Positions 37,199 through 46,234 of a stretch of 64,000 nt of DNA are shown in pieces (position 1 is the first letter of the stretch; each line of letters begins with the position of its first letter). Position numbers and translations under genes: made by a program. Source of the stretch: Diphasiastrum complanatum (lineage: Eukaryota; Streptophyta; Lycopodiopsida; Lycopodiales; Lycopodiaceae); the NCBI GenBank assembly GCA_029204225.1, contig CM055109.1:21410405-21474404 (forward strand). The letters are read 5' to 3'. The notes under the pieces were generated by a model. That model did no database searches. It was not told the DNA's origin and worked only from the letters and a program-made list of their open reading frames with translations.

Positions 37199-38641
37199 AT
37201 GACCACTCCTCAGGGACCTGATCAACCCCAGGAGAGAGGCTTCGACGAACTTGAAACAGAAGCCTTGGCTTACAGAAAAGGGAAGGAACCCATGGAAGTA
37301 GAAGAACAGGAACAGTTCGCCGAAGAACTCGACGAACTGGTTACCAAGGAGCAGTTCCTCCAATTGGTAACAGAAGTGGATGAACTGAAGCTGGCATTAG
37401 CCAATTTCAAGTCCAGTGTGGACGACTCGTTCGCTGAACTCAAAAACTTGATTTTGAGCTCCGCGAAAGGAAGCCTTCCCTCCACTTCTCAGTTATCCCC
37501 TTCTCCACTTCCATCAGTTTCGGGTGAGACTTTACGGTCTCACCCCAGTGTTTTTAAAGATTTAAAGCCTCCTACTTTTAATGGGGAAGAGAAGGATAGA
37601 AATGCAGATATTCTACAAACCTTCCTCAGCAAATGGAAGAACATTCATGCTCTTAAACAGACCCCTGACCATTTGCAAGCAATTGAGGCCAGTCTTTCTT
37701 TAGGGCCTATGGCCTATAAGTGGTGGTTAAATCTCCAGGAGACTGGGCAGACTCCCCGGTCATGGAAAGCTTTTGAAGAAGCTTTCCTAAGAGAATTTCT
37801 ACCAGAGAATGAACTTGATAGAGCCTGGGAAGCCTGGGAAAGAACAGTAATGGACAAGTCCCTCATCCAATATATCTCGCAGTATCGAGAGGCAATTTTA
37901 AAGATTAAAAATATGGATGACTATCAAAAAATCAGGGGATTTGTCCGTGGCCTCAAAGATGAATATAAAGTAGAGGTCCAGAGAAACTCGCCTACTACCC
38001 TTGAGCAAGCTCTCAGATATGCTCAAATCTATGATGATTCAGTGGGTAGGAAGAGAGCGAGACAGCAACCACTTTCTGAGCAGCTTCCTCAGAAAGACTT
38101 TCAATTTAAAAAGAAATTTTTAAAAAGAAAGAAAGAAGATAAATTTAAAGGTGAAGCTCCTCAGAAACGCCCTTCACTCATACAGCCCTTAAAACCAGAT
38201 GATTTTGAGAAAGCCAAACAAGAACGTTTGTGCTTTGTGTGTATGGGCAAGGGACACACAGTCAGACAGTGTCCCAAGGGGCCTTTCACTAAAAAAGATA
38301 AGAAAGATAAAAAACAAGTTCATCTTGTTCAGACTGTATGTTTCCCCAGTGACTCGGCAGCTTCCGAGATCAAAGTGTATCATGAAGATCATGAACACTG
38401 TTGCCAGCTGACCTCTGCAATGCTAGCGAGACCCTTCAGCTTTGGGCCGCATGACCTAGTACGTATGCATGGGAAAGTTGGTAACCAGTCAGTAAGAGTC
38501 ATGGTTGATGATGGGGCAACCCATAATTTCATCAACCACACCCTGGTTAAAAAGCTTAAACTACCAGAAGTACCTAGTCAGCATAGTTACATAGTTTCAT
38601 TAGCTAAGGGTGAAGATAAAAAATATGGGAAACTATGGTAA
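37199..38641 (+). CDS. Element 1 gag plus protease N-terminus
   Basis: 480 residues starting [14 protein letters not shown]. An acidic, probably coiled-coil N-terminus (about residues 40-75) is followed by the retrotransposon gag core (about 110-280, with [13 protein letters not shown] and [10 protein letters not shown]), a basic stretch (about 285-330) and a zinc knuckle [14 protein letters not shown] at about 345-358. The protease active site VDDGATHNF (about 436-444) follows, with the catalytic Asp present and the second position D instead of S/T, a known plant variant. The frame ends at KKYGKLW after a 6-A run. In the sister copy the run has 7 A and the frame continues into the rest of protease and RT, so this ORF end is probably caused by mutation. 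Confidence 0.93.
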   Translation: MTTPQGPDQPQERGFDELETEALAYRKGKEPMEVEEQEQFAEELDELVTKEQFLQLVTEVDELKLALANFKSSVDDSFAELKNLILSSAKGSLPSTSQLSPSPLPSVSGETLRSHPSVFKDLKPPTFNGEEKDRNADILQTFLSKWKNIHALKQTPDHLQAIEASLSLGPMAYKWWLNLQETGQTPRSWKAFEEAFLREFLPENELDRAWEAWERTVMDKSLIQYISQYREAILKIKNMDDYQKIRGFVRGLKDEYKVEVQRNSPTTLEQALRYAQIYDDSVGRKRARQQPLSEQLPQKDFQFKKKFLKRKKEDKFKGEAPQKRPSLIQPLKPDDFEKAKQERLCFVCMGKGHTVRQCPKGPFTKKDKKDKKQVHLVQTVCFPSDSAASEIKVYHEDHEHCCQLTSAMLARPFSFGPHDLVRMHGKVGNQSVRVMVDDGATHNFINHTLVKKLKLPEVPSQHSYIVSLAKGEDKKYGKLW

Positions 38642-41600
38642 GTAAGTTAAATCTTGGTATTCAGGGGTACCAAGATCAAATAAACTTTCAGATAATGCAC
38701 CTGGATCGAACAGACATTGTTCTCGGGAGAGATTGGCTCTACAGTTTAGGACCTTCCCTCCACAGAAACTATCAGGAGAACACCCTCAGCTTTCAGTATA
38801 AAGGCCGAGAAATCCAGTTGCATGGGGAGCATGATGTTCCCAACAGTCCTATGGTCTGCAGTTCAGAGCTCTGTCAGCTAATCGGAGACGAAGACCATCA
38901 GGTATTCTTATGTGACTTTCAGTTTATTCCTGAAGTTTCTATTTCCAGTTCTATTCAGCAGAAAATCAGTAAATTAGAAACTTTATTGTCTAAATTTAAA
39001 GATGTTTTTCCTGAAGATTTGCCACATGGTTTACCACCTAGCAGAGAGGTAGATCATGTAATAAACCTAGTACCAGGTACAGCACCTGTTTCTAAACCTC
39101 CGTATCGGGTCAGCCGAACAGAGGATGAAGAAATAACTAGGCAGTTAACAGACTATCTTGGGAAAGGCCAAATTCAGACCAGTAGTTCACCATGGGCCTC
39201 ACCAGTCCTATTGGTGAAAAAGAAAGAGGGGTCTATGCGTCTTTGCGTAGATTACAGAGCCCTCAATAAAGTCACAATTAAGAATAAATACCCTATGCCT
39301 CGAGCAGACGAGTTGTTTGATCAACTCGACGGGGCTAAGTTTTTCAGTAAAATAGACCTTAGATCGGGATATCATCAAGTCCGTATAAAATCGGAAGATG
39401 TCTCGAAAACAGCTTTTAGGACTCGTCACGGTCATTATGAGTTTAAGGTGATGCCATTTGGGCTCACAAATGCTCCAGCTACCTTTATGACCTTGATGAA
39501 CAGTGTCCTCAGACCATACTTGGGTAAGTTTGTAGTCGTATTTTTAGATGACATCCTCGTCTACAGCAAAACGAGGAAGGAGCATCTAAAACACCTCAGA
39601 AAGGTGTTTCGACTGCTCAGAAAGCATAAGCTTTATGCTAAACAATCCAAGTGTGAATTCTTCGTTGAAGAAGTAGCATATTTGGGTCACATTATCTCTT
39701 CAGATGGGATTAAGATGGACCCAAATAAGGTTAAAGCCATACTCAGTTGGCTGAGACCTCAGAATATTTTGGAACTTCAAATCTTTCTTGGTCTGGCGGG
39801 ATATTACAGACGATTTGTCAAGGAATATGCTCAGATAGCAGTCCCTATGACAAATCTCCTTAAGGGGAAGGGAAAGGAGTTCATTTGGGAGTCCGCACAA
39901 CAGGAGAGCTTTGATGCTCTCAAAAAAGCCTTAGCTACAGCACCAGTCTTAAAAGTCGTCGACCCCAATCAGCCATTTGTGGTCGAAACAGATGCTAGCG
40001 ACTTTGCAGTAGGCGCTGTGCTAACTCAGGGTGGACGACCAGTTGCGTTCGAGAGTAAAAAACTTGAGCCAGCTCAGACTAGGTACAGTGCCTATGAAAA
40101 GGAACTCTTTTCTATAGTCCATGCCCTTAAGACTTGGAGGCATTATTTATATGGTGCCAACTTTGAGGTCCTGACAGACCATGAGAGTCTCAGATACCTT
40201 TGCAATCAACCTGAGCTTAGAGGTCGGAAAGCTCGTTGGGCAGAGTTGATGCAAGAGTTTGACATGTCTATCAGATATAGGCGTGGAAAATTCAATACAG
40301 TAGCAGATGCCCTTAGCAGAATGCCTATGATAAACGAGCTGAGTTTTACTCAGATTCGTAATGAGTTACTCGAGTCCTTGAGAGGGAAATGCCAGCATGA
40401 TGCATTCTTCTCTATTATCTGGAACTCAGTCCAGAACAGACAGTTACAGACTCCAGAACCAGTTCCCGGGGCTGGTGCCAGTTCATCCAAGAATACGGCA
40501 GCTTCCGTTGAGGATGATGATGAGTCCGAGTATACGTCATCAGATGACGTTGAGGATTCTGAGCCTGTATTACCCAAGCAAACCCCAGTGGTTGAGGGTC
40601 AGTTGACTCAAGGATTCAAATGGAAACAGTATTCCATTCAGGATGAGTACTTGCTCTATAGAGATAGAGTATGTGTCCCCAATTCAGAGGATTATAGGCA
40701 GCAGGTCCTATATGAATGTCATGACAATCCTAGCGCGGGACACCCAGGCATACAGAAGACCTATGAGCTTCTTCATAGGCAATTTTTCTGGCCCAGTATG
40801 AAAAGGGACGTCCACCAGTATGTAACCAGTTGCCAGAAATGTCAAGTAAATAAAGCAGAGCGTTTAAAGGCAGGAGGGTTGTTGCATCCCTTAGAAATAC
40901 CAGCTGGTAAATGGGAGAGTATCTCCATGGATTTTATAGTAGGCCTGCCTAAAACCCAAAAGGGTAATGACGCTATATGGGTCACAGTTGACCGTCTGAC
41001 CAAAATGGCTCATTTTATTCCGACCAAAACAACCGTTAGAGCTCCAGAGTTAGAGAGGTTGTTTGTAGACGGGCTATTTAAATTGTACGGTCTACCTTCC
41101 GGCATAGTCAGCGACCGGGACAGTAAGTTTACTGGAAATTTTTGGAAGGCAGTATTCCATCATCTCCATACTAAACTTAATATGAGTACCACCGACCATC
41201 CACAGACGGACGGTCAAACAGAAAGGGTAAATCAAGTGCTGGAGGATATGCTTCGTGCATACGTCAGCAAGAGGCAGACTAATTGGGAGGAGTATCTCTC
41301 AATATTAGAGTTTGCTTACAATAGTACCAAACATTCAGCTACGGGATACAGCCCATTTATGCTGATGTACGGTTTTCAGCCACGCTCACCCACAGCTGTA
41401 GGGTTTAAACAAGAAAAAGTTGAAGCAGCCAGAAACTTTTTAGAAGACCTAAACCAGATGATAGAACATGCTAAGCGTAGCATTAGACAATCCCAGGATC
41501 GAGCCAGGCATTATGCAGATCCACACAGACGGGATGTGCAGTTCTCCACTGGTGAGAAAGTCTACTTGAGAGTCCCAGTTGACTCTAAAACCCTCAAATC

Positions 41601-41898
41601 AGGAGTGTGTGCTAAGTTGTCTCCAAGGTATTGTGGTCCCTTTACCATCAGTAGGAGACTAGGCGAGGTCACCTATGAACTAGAGCTCCCACACAGCAGT
41701 AAGGTTTTTCCAGTCTTTCATGTAAGTCAGTTACAAAAAGCCTTAACCAGATCAGATAATCTGGTAGGGGACAGTGTTCTAGTTCTCCCATTGGATCCTC
41801 AACAACCTCCACATGAACCAGAGGAGATTCTTGATAGTAGAGAGACGCAGACTCGTCATACTCTATACCGAGAATATCTGGTTAAGTGGAATGATTAG
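38635..41898 (+). CDS. Element 1 pol: protease end, RT, RNase H, integrase
   Basis: 1087 residues; the ATG at 38635 is only the first Met after the frame break and overlaps gag by 7 nt. Protease end: [13 protein letters not shown]: catalytic Asp in [10 protein letters not shown] (about 241) and FLDD at 303-306. RNase [10 protein letters not shown] (Asp 453) and TDHESLRYL (Asp 515). Integrase: zinc ligands H696, H703, C733 and C736; DDE triad D766, D827 and E863 with the classical 35-residue spacing. C-terminal [16 protein letters not shown] and FHVSQLQKA segments lead to a chromodomain start ([20 protein letters not shown]), which is cut by TAG at 41896-41898; family-like residues follow the stop. 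All catalytic residues are present. Confidence 0.95.
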   Translation: MVSKLNLGIQGYQDQINFQIMHLDRTDIVLGRDWLYSLGPSLHRNYQENTLSFQYKGREIQLHGEHDVPNSPMVCSSELCQLIGDEDHQVFLCDFQFIPEVSISSSIQQKISKLETLLSKFKDVFPEDLPHGLPPSREVDHVINLVPGTAPVSKPPYRVSRTEDEEITRQLTDYLGKGQIQTSSSPWASPVLLVKKKEGSMRLCVDYRALNKVTIKNKYPMPRADELFDQLDGAKFFSKIDLRSGYHQVRIKSEDVSKTAFRTRHGHYEFKVMPFGLTNAPATFMTLMNSVLRPYLGKFVVVFLDDILVYSKTRKEHLKHLRKVFRLLRKHKLYAKQSKCEFFVEEVAYLGHIISSDGIKMDPNKVKAILSWLRPQNILELQIFLGLAGYYRRFVKEYAQIAVPMTNLLKGKGKEFIWESAQQESFDALKKALATAPVLKVVDPNQPFVVETDASDFAVGAVLTQGGRPVAFESKKLEPAQTRYSAYEKELFSIVHALKTWRHYLYGANFEVLTDHESLRYLCNQPELRGRKARWAELMQEFDMSIRYRRGKFNTVADALSRMPMINELSFTQIRNELLESLRGKCQHDAFFSIIWNSVQNRQLQTPEPVPGAGASSSKNTAASVEDDDESEYTSSDDVEDSEPVLPKQTPVVEGQLTQGFKWKQYSIQDEYLLYRDRVCVPNSEDYRQQVLYECHDNPSAGHPGIQKTYELLHRQFFWPSMKRDVHQYVTSCQKCQVNKAERLKAGGLLHPLEIPAGKWESISMDFIVGLPKTQKGNDAIWVTVDRLTKMAHFIPTKTTVRAPELERLFVDGLFKLYGLPSGIVSDRDSKFTGNFWKAVFHHLHTKLNMSTTDHPQTDGQTERVNQVLEDMLRAYVSKRQTNWEEYLSILEFAYNSTKHSATGYSPFMLMYGFQPRSPTAVGFKQEKVEAARNFLEDLNQMIEHAKRSIRQSQDRARHYADPHRRDVQFSTGEKVYLRVPVDSKTLKSGVCAKLSPRYCGPFTISRRLGEVTYELELPHSSKVFPVFHVSQLQKALTRSDNLVGDSVLVLPLDPQQPPHEPEEILDSRETQTRHTLYREYLVKWND

Positions 41899-41983
41899 CC
41901 TGTTGAGAATGCCACTTGGGAAAGAGGCAGTGTCCTTTGCAAGATTTTTCCAGACTTTGTCTTAGAGGACCAAGACGGTTCTT

Positions 41984-41996
41984 AAGGGGGAGGGAG
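41984..41996 (+). other. Polypurine tract of element 1
   Basis: AAGGGGGAGGGAG directly precedes the 3' LTR, the place where plus-strand DNA synthesis is primed in Gypsy elements. Confidence 0.9.
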
Positions 41997-42354
41997 TGTT
42001 ACGAGCTCGTAACCAGTGCCGAACCCTAGAGAACACAGATAGGTCAGATACCACAGTCAGGGTCGTGTCCAGCGTACATGACCAACAGGGCAAGACAGTG
42101 TGAGTAGTGTGCCCCAGCACGGTCCATAGCCATGGCGGGCCTAACACAGCCTAGGGACCCTGTCAGCAGGATAGGGCCCCCAGTTGGGTCCCGACGTGCA
42201 GTCGGCCACGTCAGTGACACGTGGCCGACACTTGGCAGTAGCATGCTACCATTCCTCACACTGGGCTAGGAGGGGCTTACTCTATATCAGGGAGTAGGCA
42301 AGGTTGGGTGGATCAGTTAGTGTTTGCCCTACTGTGGTGTTAGGATCTATTACA
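41997..42354 (+). repeat. 3' LTR of element 1
   Basis: 358 bp, essentially identical to the 5' LTR. The single change I noticed is CCAGTCC to CCATTCC near 42250. It keeps the 16-bp terminal palindrome (41998-42013). Confidence 0.97.
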
Positions 42355-42552
42355 ATACTGCTCCAGTGAACTTCGGAAAAAATCTAAATCTTTGATAGTA
42401 GGTAGCTTTCTCTTTCGAAACCCCAACTCAGCTTCATGGTCCGTTGACAATGTCCTTTCTGCTTCCATAGCTGTACCACTGACTCTCTCAGGAACACTAG
42501 CCCCTTTACCTTTGAGTTGCTCCAAAATCAGCTTAAGAGTAATAGCATCCAA
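42355..42552 (-). pseudogene. Element 2 gag N-terminus
   Basis: The minus-strand frame starts at 42552 (MDAITLKLILEQLKGKG). It is cut by the insertion of element 1 after the TSD. The reading continues in the sequence ending at 36083, with one small frame discrepancy of two bases near 42373. Upstream, 42553-43032 is leader sequence without ORFs of interest. Confidence 0.85.
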
Positions 42553-43032
42553 AGTTCTAACAAAGCAAGCTCTAAGAAAGCAAGCCCTGAATTCCTAGAA
42601 GAACTCGATAGAATAGACCTCCTACAGCCAAGTTCTAACTACACATAGACTTTTCTTCTCAAAAAATCAGCAAACTAGGGTTTCAAACTGACAATTGGGA
42701 AAAAACTATGGATGATCACTGAATCAGAAGGCAAAAAGCCCTGCTCTACCAGTGACCTTCCACAAGAAGCTTATTGCAACTGACAGATCTGAAAAAAGTG
42801 CGTATTGAAGAAGTTACAAACAGATTTCACAAAAGCGAAGAGAATAATCAAGCGGCGTAGTGGAAAATGCTCAAAGGCTGCCAGAAGATTAGCAATCCAC
42901 CATAGGGCTTCAATCTGCTATCTTATGGGCTCCAAATCTGCCAACAGATCACCTACAGTAGGGCGCTGGCTCTCCAAGAATGCTCCAAACCCTAACTGAA
43001 GATGCCAAATCCCACACAAGTCTTGAAAGAAA

Positions 43033-43046
43033 CTGCTCTGATACCA
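43033..43046 (-). other. Primer-binding site of element 2
   Basis: The minus strand reads TGGTATCAGAGCAG two bases inside the LTR end. It matches the initiator-Met tRNA type used by many plant LTR elements. Confidence 0.9.
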
Positions 43047-43048
43047 AA

Positions 43049-43767
43049 TGTTGCACACAAGCTCACAAACTCTAAGTAAATACACAGAATTACCCAGCAA
43101 ATCCATCACTTCATTAATCTCAAGCAAATGTACATAGATCAACAAGCAAACATGAGAGCTCTGCTGCAAGTCTCCTCCCAACCATAGCTGCATAGGAATA
43201 CCATCCTGAGGAATGCCTGACCAGGCTCACACTATATCCCCTCAAGCACCCCTTAACCCTGACACATCCTAATGTCGACACATGGCAAACTCCATGCATA
43301 GCCGACACTTGCCACTTGGCAGTACCCTGACACATAGGCAAGCTAGTAGGTGGACAGTCTGACACGTGTCACTCATGCATTGGACCAAGTGTCCCGAAAA
43401 TTTCTTACTCATCAGTCTTTTCTGCTACCAAAGAGCCAAACTTCTCCTTCTCCTGGTCATGTTGACCCGTCTAGACAAGTGTCACTCATGCACTGGACCA
43501 GGTGTCCTAGTGAGCATATGACACGTGTCACGTTGACCGGTCAACCCTTCCTACTTTTTAGGAGGTCAGTCCAGCAGACTCTCATGAGACCCAGTACCCC
43601 CTTGGCCATCTCGGATTTAGTCACTATAATAGATACTACATTGCAATTTACACTTGTCTCCACAGGCTGGTGACTTAGCCATTTACAATCAGTAATTACA
43701 ATTTACCATATACATTGGGCAAGGGATTCAAAATACATGTATGTGAGATCTCGTGCCTCCTACAACA
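43049..43767 (-). repeat. 5' LTR of element 2
   Basis: 719 bp. In its own orientation it begins TGTTG and ends CAACA, a perfect 5-bp terminal inverted repeat. It contains several GACACGTGTC-type palindromic ACGT elements. It is homologous, in opposite orientation, to about 44880-45553. Confidence 0.9.
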
Positions 43768-43796
43768 GACAAATTACAATAGCATAAAGAAATGCA

Positions 43797-44692
43797 TCAA
43801 ACTTGAGTGAGAAACAACAAACTAGACACTGAAGAGTCATACCTGTGCTCGTCCAAGGATGATGTCAGAATGCCCTCTCCGATGCGGTCCATGAACTCGT
43901 AAATGAGACCGAGAGTGCACTCCTCACGGTCTCCCAGGCGCAGCACTCTGAAAATGGGTAGAAGGACCCCAGTAATCTCCTCAGCAGCTGTCCAGAACTC
44001 ATTACTGAACATAGTGGACCGGAAAAATGCCGCATGTGCGAGGTCTATAAAGTCCCCGAAGGCCTCGCTGGAAACCATCCACCGCAATGCGTCCTTCACC
44101 ACCACCAATCGCTCTAGCACCAAGAAGTAAAACGCAAACCGTGTGGGTGCTGGCTTCTTCAGGTTTAGGGTCGAGAAGGTGCGGAATAGGGCCAACACAC
44201 GCCTCTTCCTGGTGACATAAGTGACCAGGCGCATGGCCGTAGAACTGATCTGCAACACAGACATCCAGTAAAAATTTTAGACAATAGTTGAAGCATCGAA
44301 GGAAGAAAGCATAGCAAATAGAAAAAACTATACCTCTCTGATCCATGGAAGCGCACACAGGTCATGGATGAGCAAGTCTATGCAATGTACAGCACAGGGT
44401 GTCCACAAATGCTGGGGTGCTCCCTCATCGTAATCTCACCCATCTGTTTGCAGTTCGAAGCGTTGTCGGTGACAACCTAAACCACTTGCTCCACCCCGAT
44501 GTTAGCAATAACATCTCTAACATGCTCACATATAAAGTTGGTTGTAATGGCTCCACCACCTCAAGTGGCATCCACTCCACGTAGGAATACTGTGCCAAGG
44601 CAAGAAACCAAGATATTGATGAGGGATCGTTGATGAACGTCGGTCCATCCATCACTCAATATCGTGCATCCATACCTGCCACAAAACACCCA
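43797..44692 (-). pseudogene. hAT-like transposase fragment (DUF659), copy A
   Basis: Read from high to low coordinates. Bases 44692-44560 encode YGCTILSDGWTDVHQRSLIN and a GVDAT ending, the DUF659 signature of hAT-type proteins. Bases 44500-44345 continue with VVQVVTDNASNCKQMGEI, followed by a frame break at the expected TPCAAHCIDL segment. An intron acceptor (TTGCAG) at 44250-44251 precedes an exon to 43797 (STAMRLVTYVTRKRRVL, NLKKPAPTRFAFYFLVLERL). Neither the BED finger nor the C-terminal dimerisation end is recognised here, so both ends are missing. Copy B at 60075-61430 has matching segments. Confidence 0.75.
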
Positions 44693-44879
44693 TTAGCCAC
44701 ATGCAAAAATTGTGCCACCAATAAACCCTAAACACATGCAAAGAGATAATAAAGACAAGGTACTTACTCTTGCCAAGCTGAGCAAATGGAACTCAGCTCC
44801 CGCGTGATGGCCTCCTTGTTATGTCCATGGCCAGTAAGTAGGATTCAGTATACTCCTAGTCTTGGATACACGGTACTCC

Positions 44880-45553
44880 ACTAATGTCACATGTACTTTG
44901 AGTCCCTTTGCCCAATGCATGGTGAATTGTAATTATTAAATTGTAAATGGCTAAGTCACCGGCCTGTGGAGACAATTGTAAATTGCAATGTAAATATTTG
45001 TTATAGTGACTAAATACGAGATGGCCAAGGGGGTACTGGGTCTCATGAGAGTCTGCTGGATTGACCTCCTAAAAAATAGGAAGGGTTGATTGGTCAACGT
45101 GACACGTGTCACATGCTCACTGGGACACTTGGTCCAGTGCATGAGTGACACTTGTCAGACGGTCAATGGACGGGTCAACAGGACGTGTCATATGCTCAAT
45201 GGGACACTTGGTCCAATGCATGAGTGACACGTGTCAGACTGTCCACCTACTAGCTTGCCTATGTGTCAGGGTCCTGCCAAGTGGCAAGTGTTGGCTGTGC
45301 ATGGAGTTTGCCATGTGTCGACGTTAGGATGTGTCAGGGTTAAGGGGTGCTTGAGGGGATATAGGGTGAGCCTTGTCAGGCATTCCTCATTATGATTATG
45401 GTATTCCTATGCAACTATGGTTGGGAGGAGACTTGCAGGAGAGCTCTCATGTTTGCTTGTTGATCTATGTACATTTGCTTGAGATTAATAAAGTGACGGA
45501 TTTGCTGGGTAATTCTGCGTATTTACTTAGGGTTTGTGAGCTTGTGTGCAACA
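44880..45553 (+). repeat. Solo or truncated LTR of the element 2 family
   Basis: It is homologous to 43049-43767 but on the plus strand, ending TGTGCAACA at 45553. No primer-binding site follows and no polypurine tract or internal sequence precedes it, so it is a solo LTR or a fragment. The 5' terminus (TGTTGTAGGAGG in the other copy) is not preserved. It has a two-copy tandem repeat (period about 79 bp, near 45101-45159 and 45181-45239), each copy with ACGTGTC and GGGACACTTGGTCCA. Confidence 0.85.
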
Positions 45554-45714
45554 AGTAAATCAAGCTGTTAGTTATGCCACGTCATACTGGATGTGACCCG
45601 AAAGTAACTAATATTCTTGTGAGGCCCAGAACACACTAAATGGAGTTTAGACAAGGTATGAGACAGTGTATGCATGTGTAGAGTTATCAATAGCAATTCT
45701 ATGAATAGGTGGTC

Positions 45715-46072
45715 TGTAATAGATCCTAACACCACAGTAGGGCAAACACTAACTGATCCACCCAACCTTGCCTACTCCCTGATATAGAGTAAGCCCCTCC
45801 TAGCCCAGTGTGAGGACTGGTAGCATGCTACTGCCAAGTGTCGGCCGCATGGCACTGACGTGGCCGACTGCACGTCGGGACCCAACTGGGAGCCCTATTC
45901 TGATGACAGGATCCCTTGGCTGTGTTAGGCCCGCCATGGCTATGGACCGTGCTGGGGCACACTACTCACACTGTCTTGCCCTGTTGGTCATGTACGTTGG
46001 ACACGACCCTGACTGTGGTATCTGACCTATTTGTGTTCTCTAGGGTTCGGCACTGGTCACGAGCTCATAACA
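45715..46072 (-). repeat. 3' LTR of element 3
   Basis: 358 bp; plus-strand reading begins TGTAATAGATCC and ends CATAACA. The terminal palindrome found in element 1 is degraded here (GTCACGAGCTCATAAC). Confidence 0.95.
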
Positions 46073-46234
46073 CTCCCTCCCCCTTAAGAACCGTCTTGGT
46101 CCTCTAAGACAAAGTCTGGAAAAATCTTGCAAAGGACGCTGCCTCTTTCCCAAGTGGCATTCTCAACACGCTGATCATTCCACTTAAGTAGATATTCTCG
46201 GTATAGAGTATGATGAGTCTGCGTCTCTCTACTA

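Larger units (their letters stand above)
36084..42354 (+). mobile_element. Near-intact Ty3/Gypsy chromovirus-like element (element 1)
   Basis: A complete structure of 6271 bp: 5' LTR 36084-36441, PBS from 36443, gag-pol, polypurine tract 41984-41996, 3' LTR 41997-42354. The two 358-bp LTRs begin TG and end CA, and I see only one difference between them. The 5-bp target-site duplication ATACT is at 36079-36083 and 42355-42359. The LTR identity says the insertion is recent. Three defects are visible: a one-base loss in an A-run inside protease (38618-38623), a 3-bp deletion within the PBS relative to the related copy at 45715-51357, and a stop codon in the chromodomain (41896-41898). Confidence 0.97.
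34674..43767 (-). mobile_element. Second Ty3/Gypsy family (element 2), split by element 1
   Basis: A minus-strand element whose 5' LTR is 43049-43767. It is followed by a PBS at 43033-43046, a leader, and gag starting at 42552. Gag is interrupted at 42354/36084 by the 6.3-kb element 1 and resumes at 36083 down to about 35150. Protease follows, then the sequence jumps to an integrase scrap (34690-34800, a TERVNQTLEDML-like stretch). RT, RNase H and most of the integrase are deleted. The 3' LTR is absent: the element stops near 34673, next to repeat R1. It is inactive. Confidence 0.8.
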
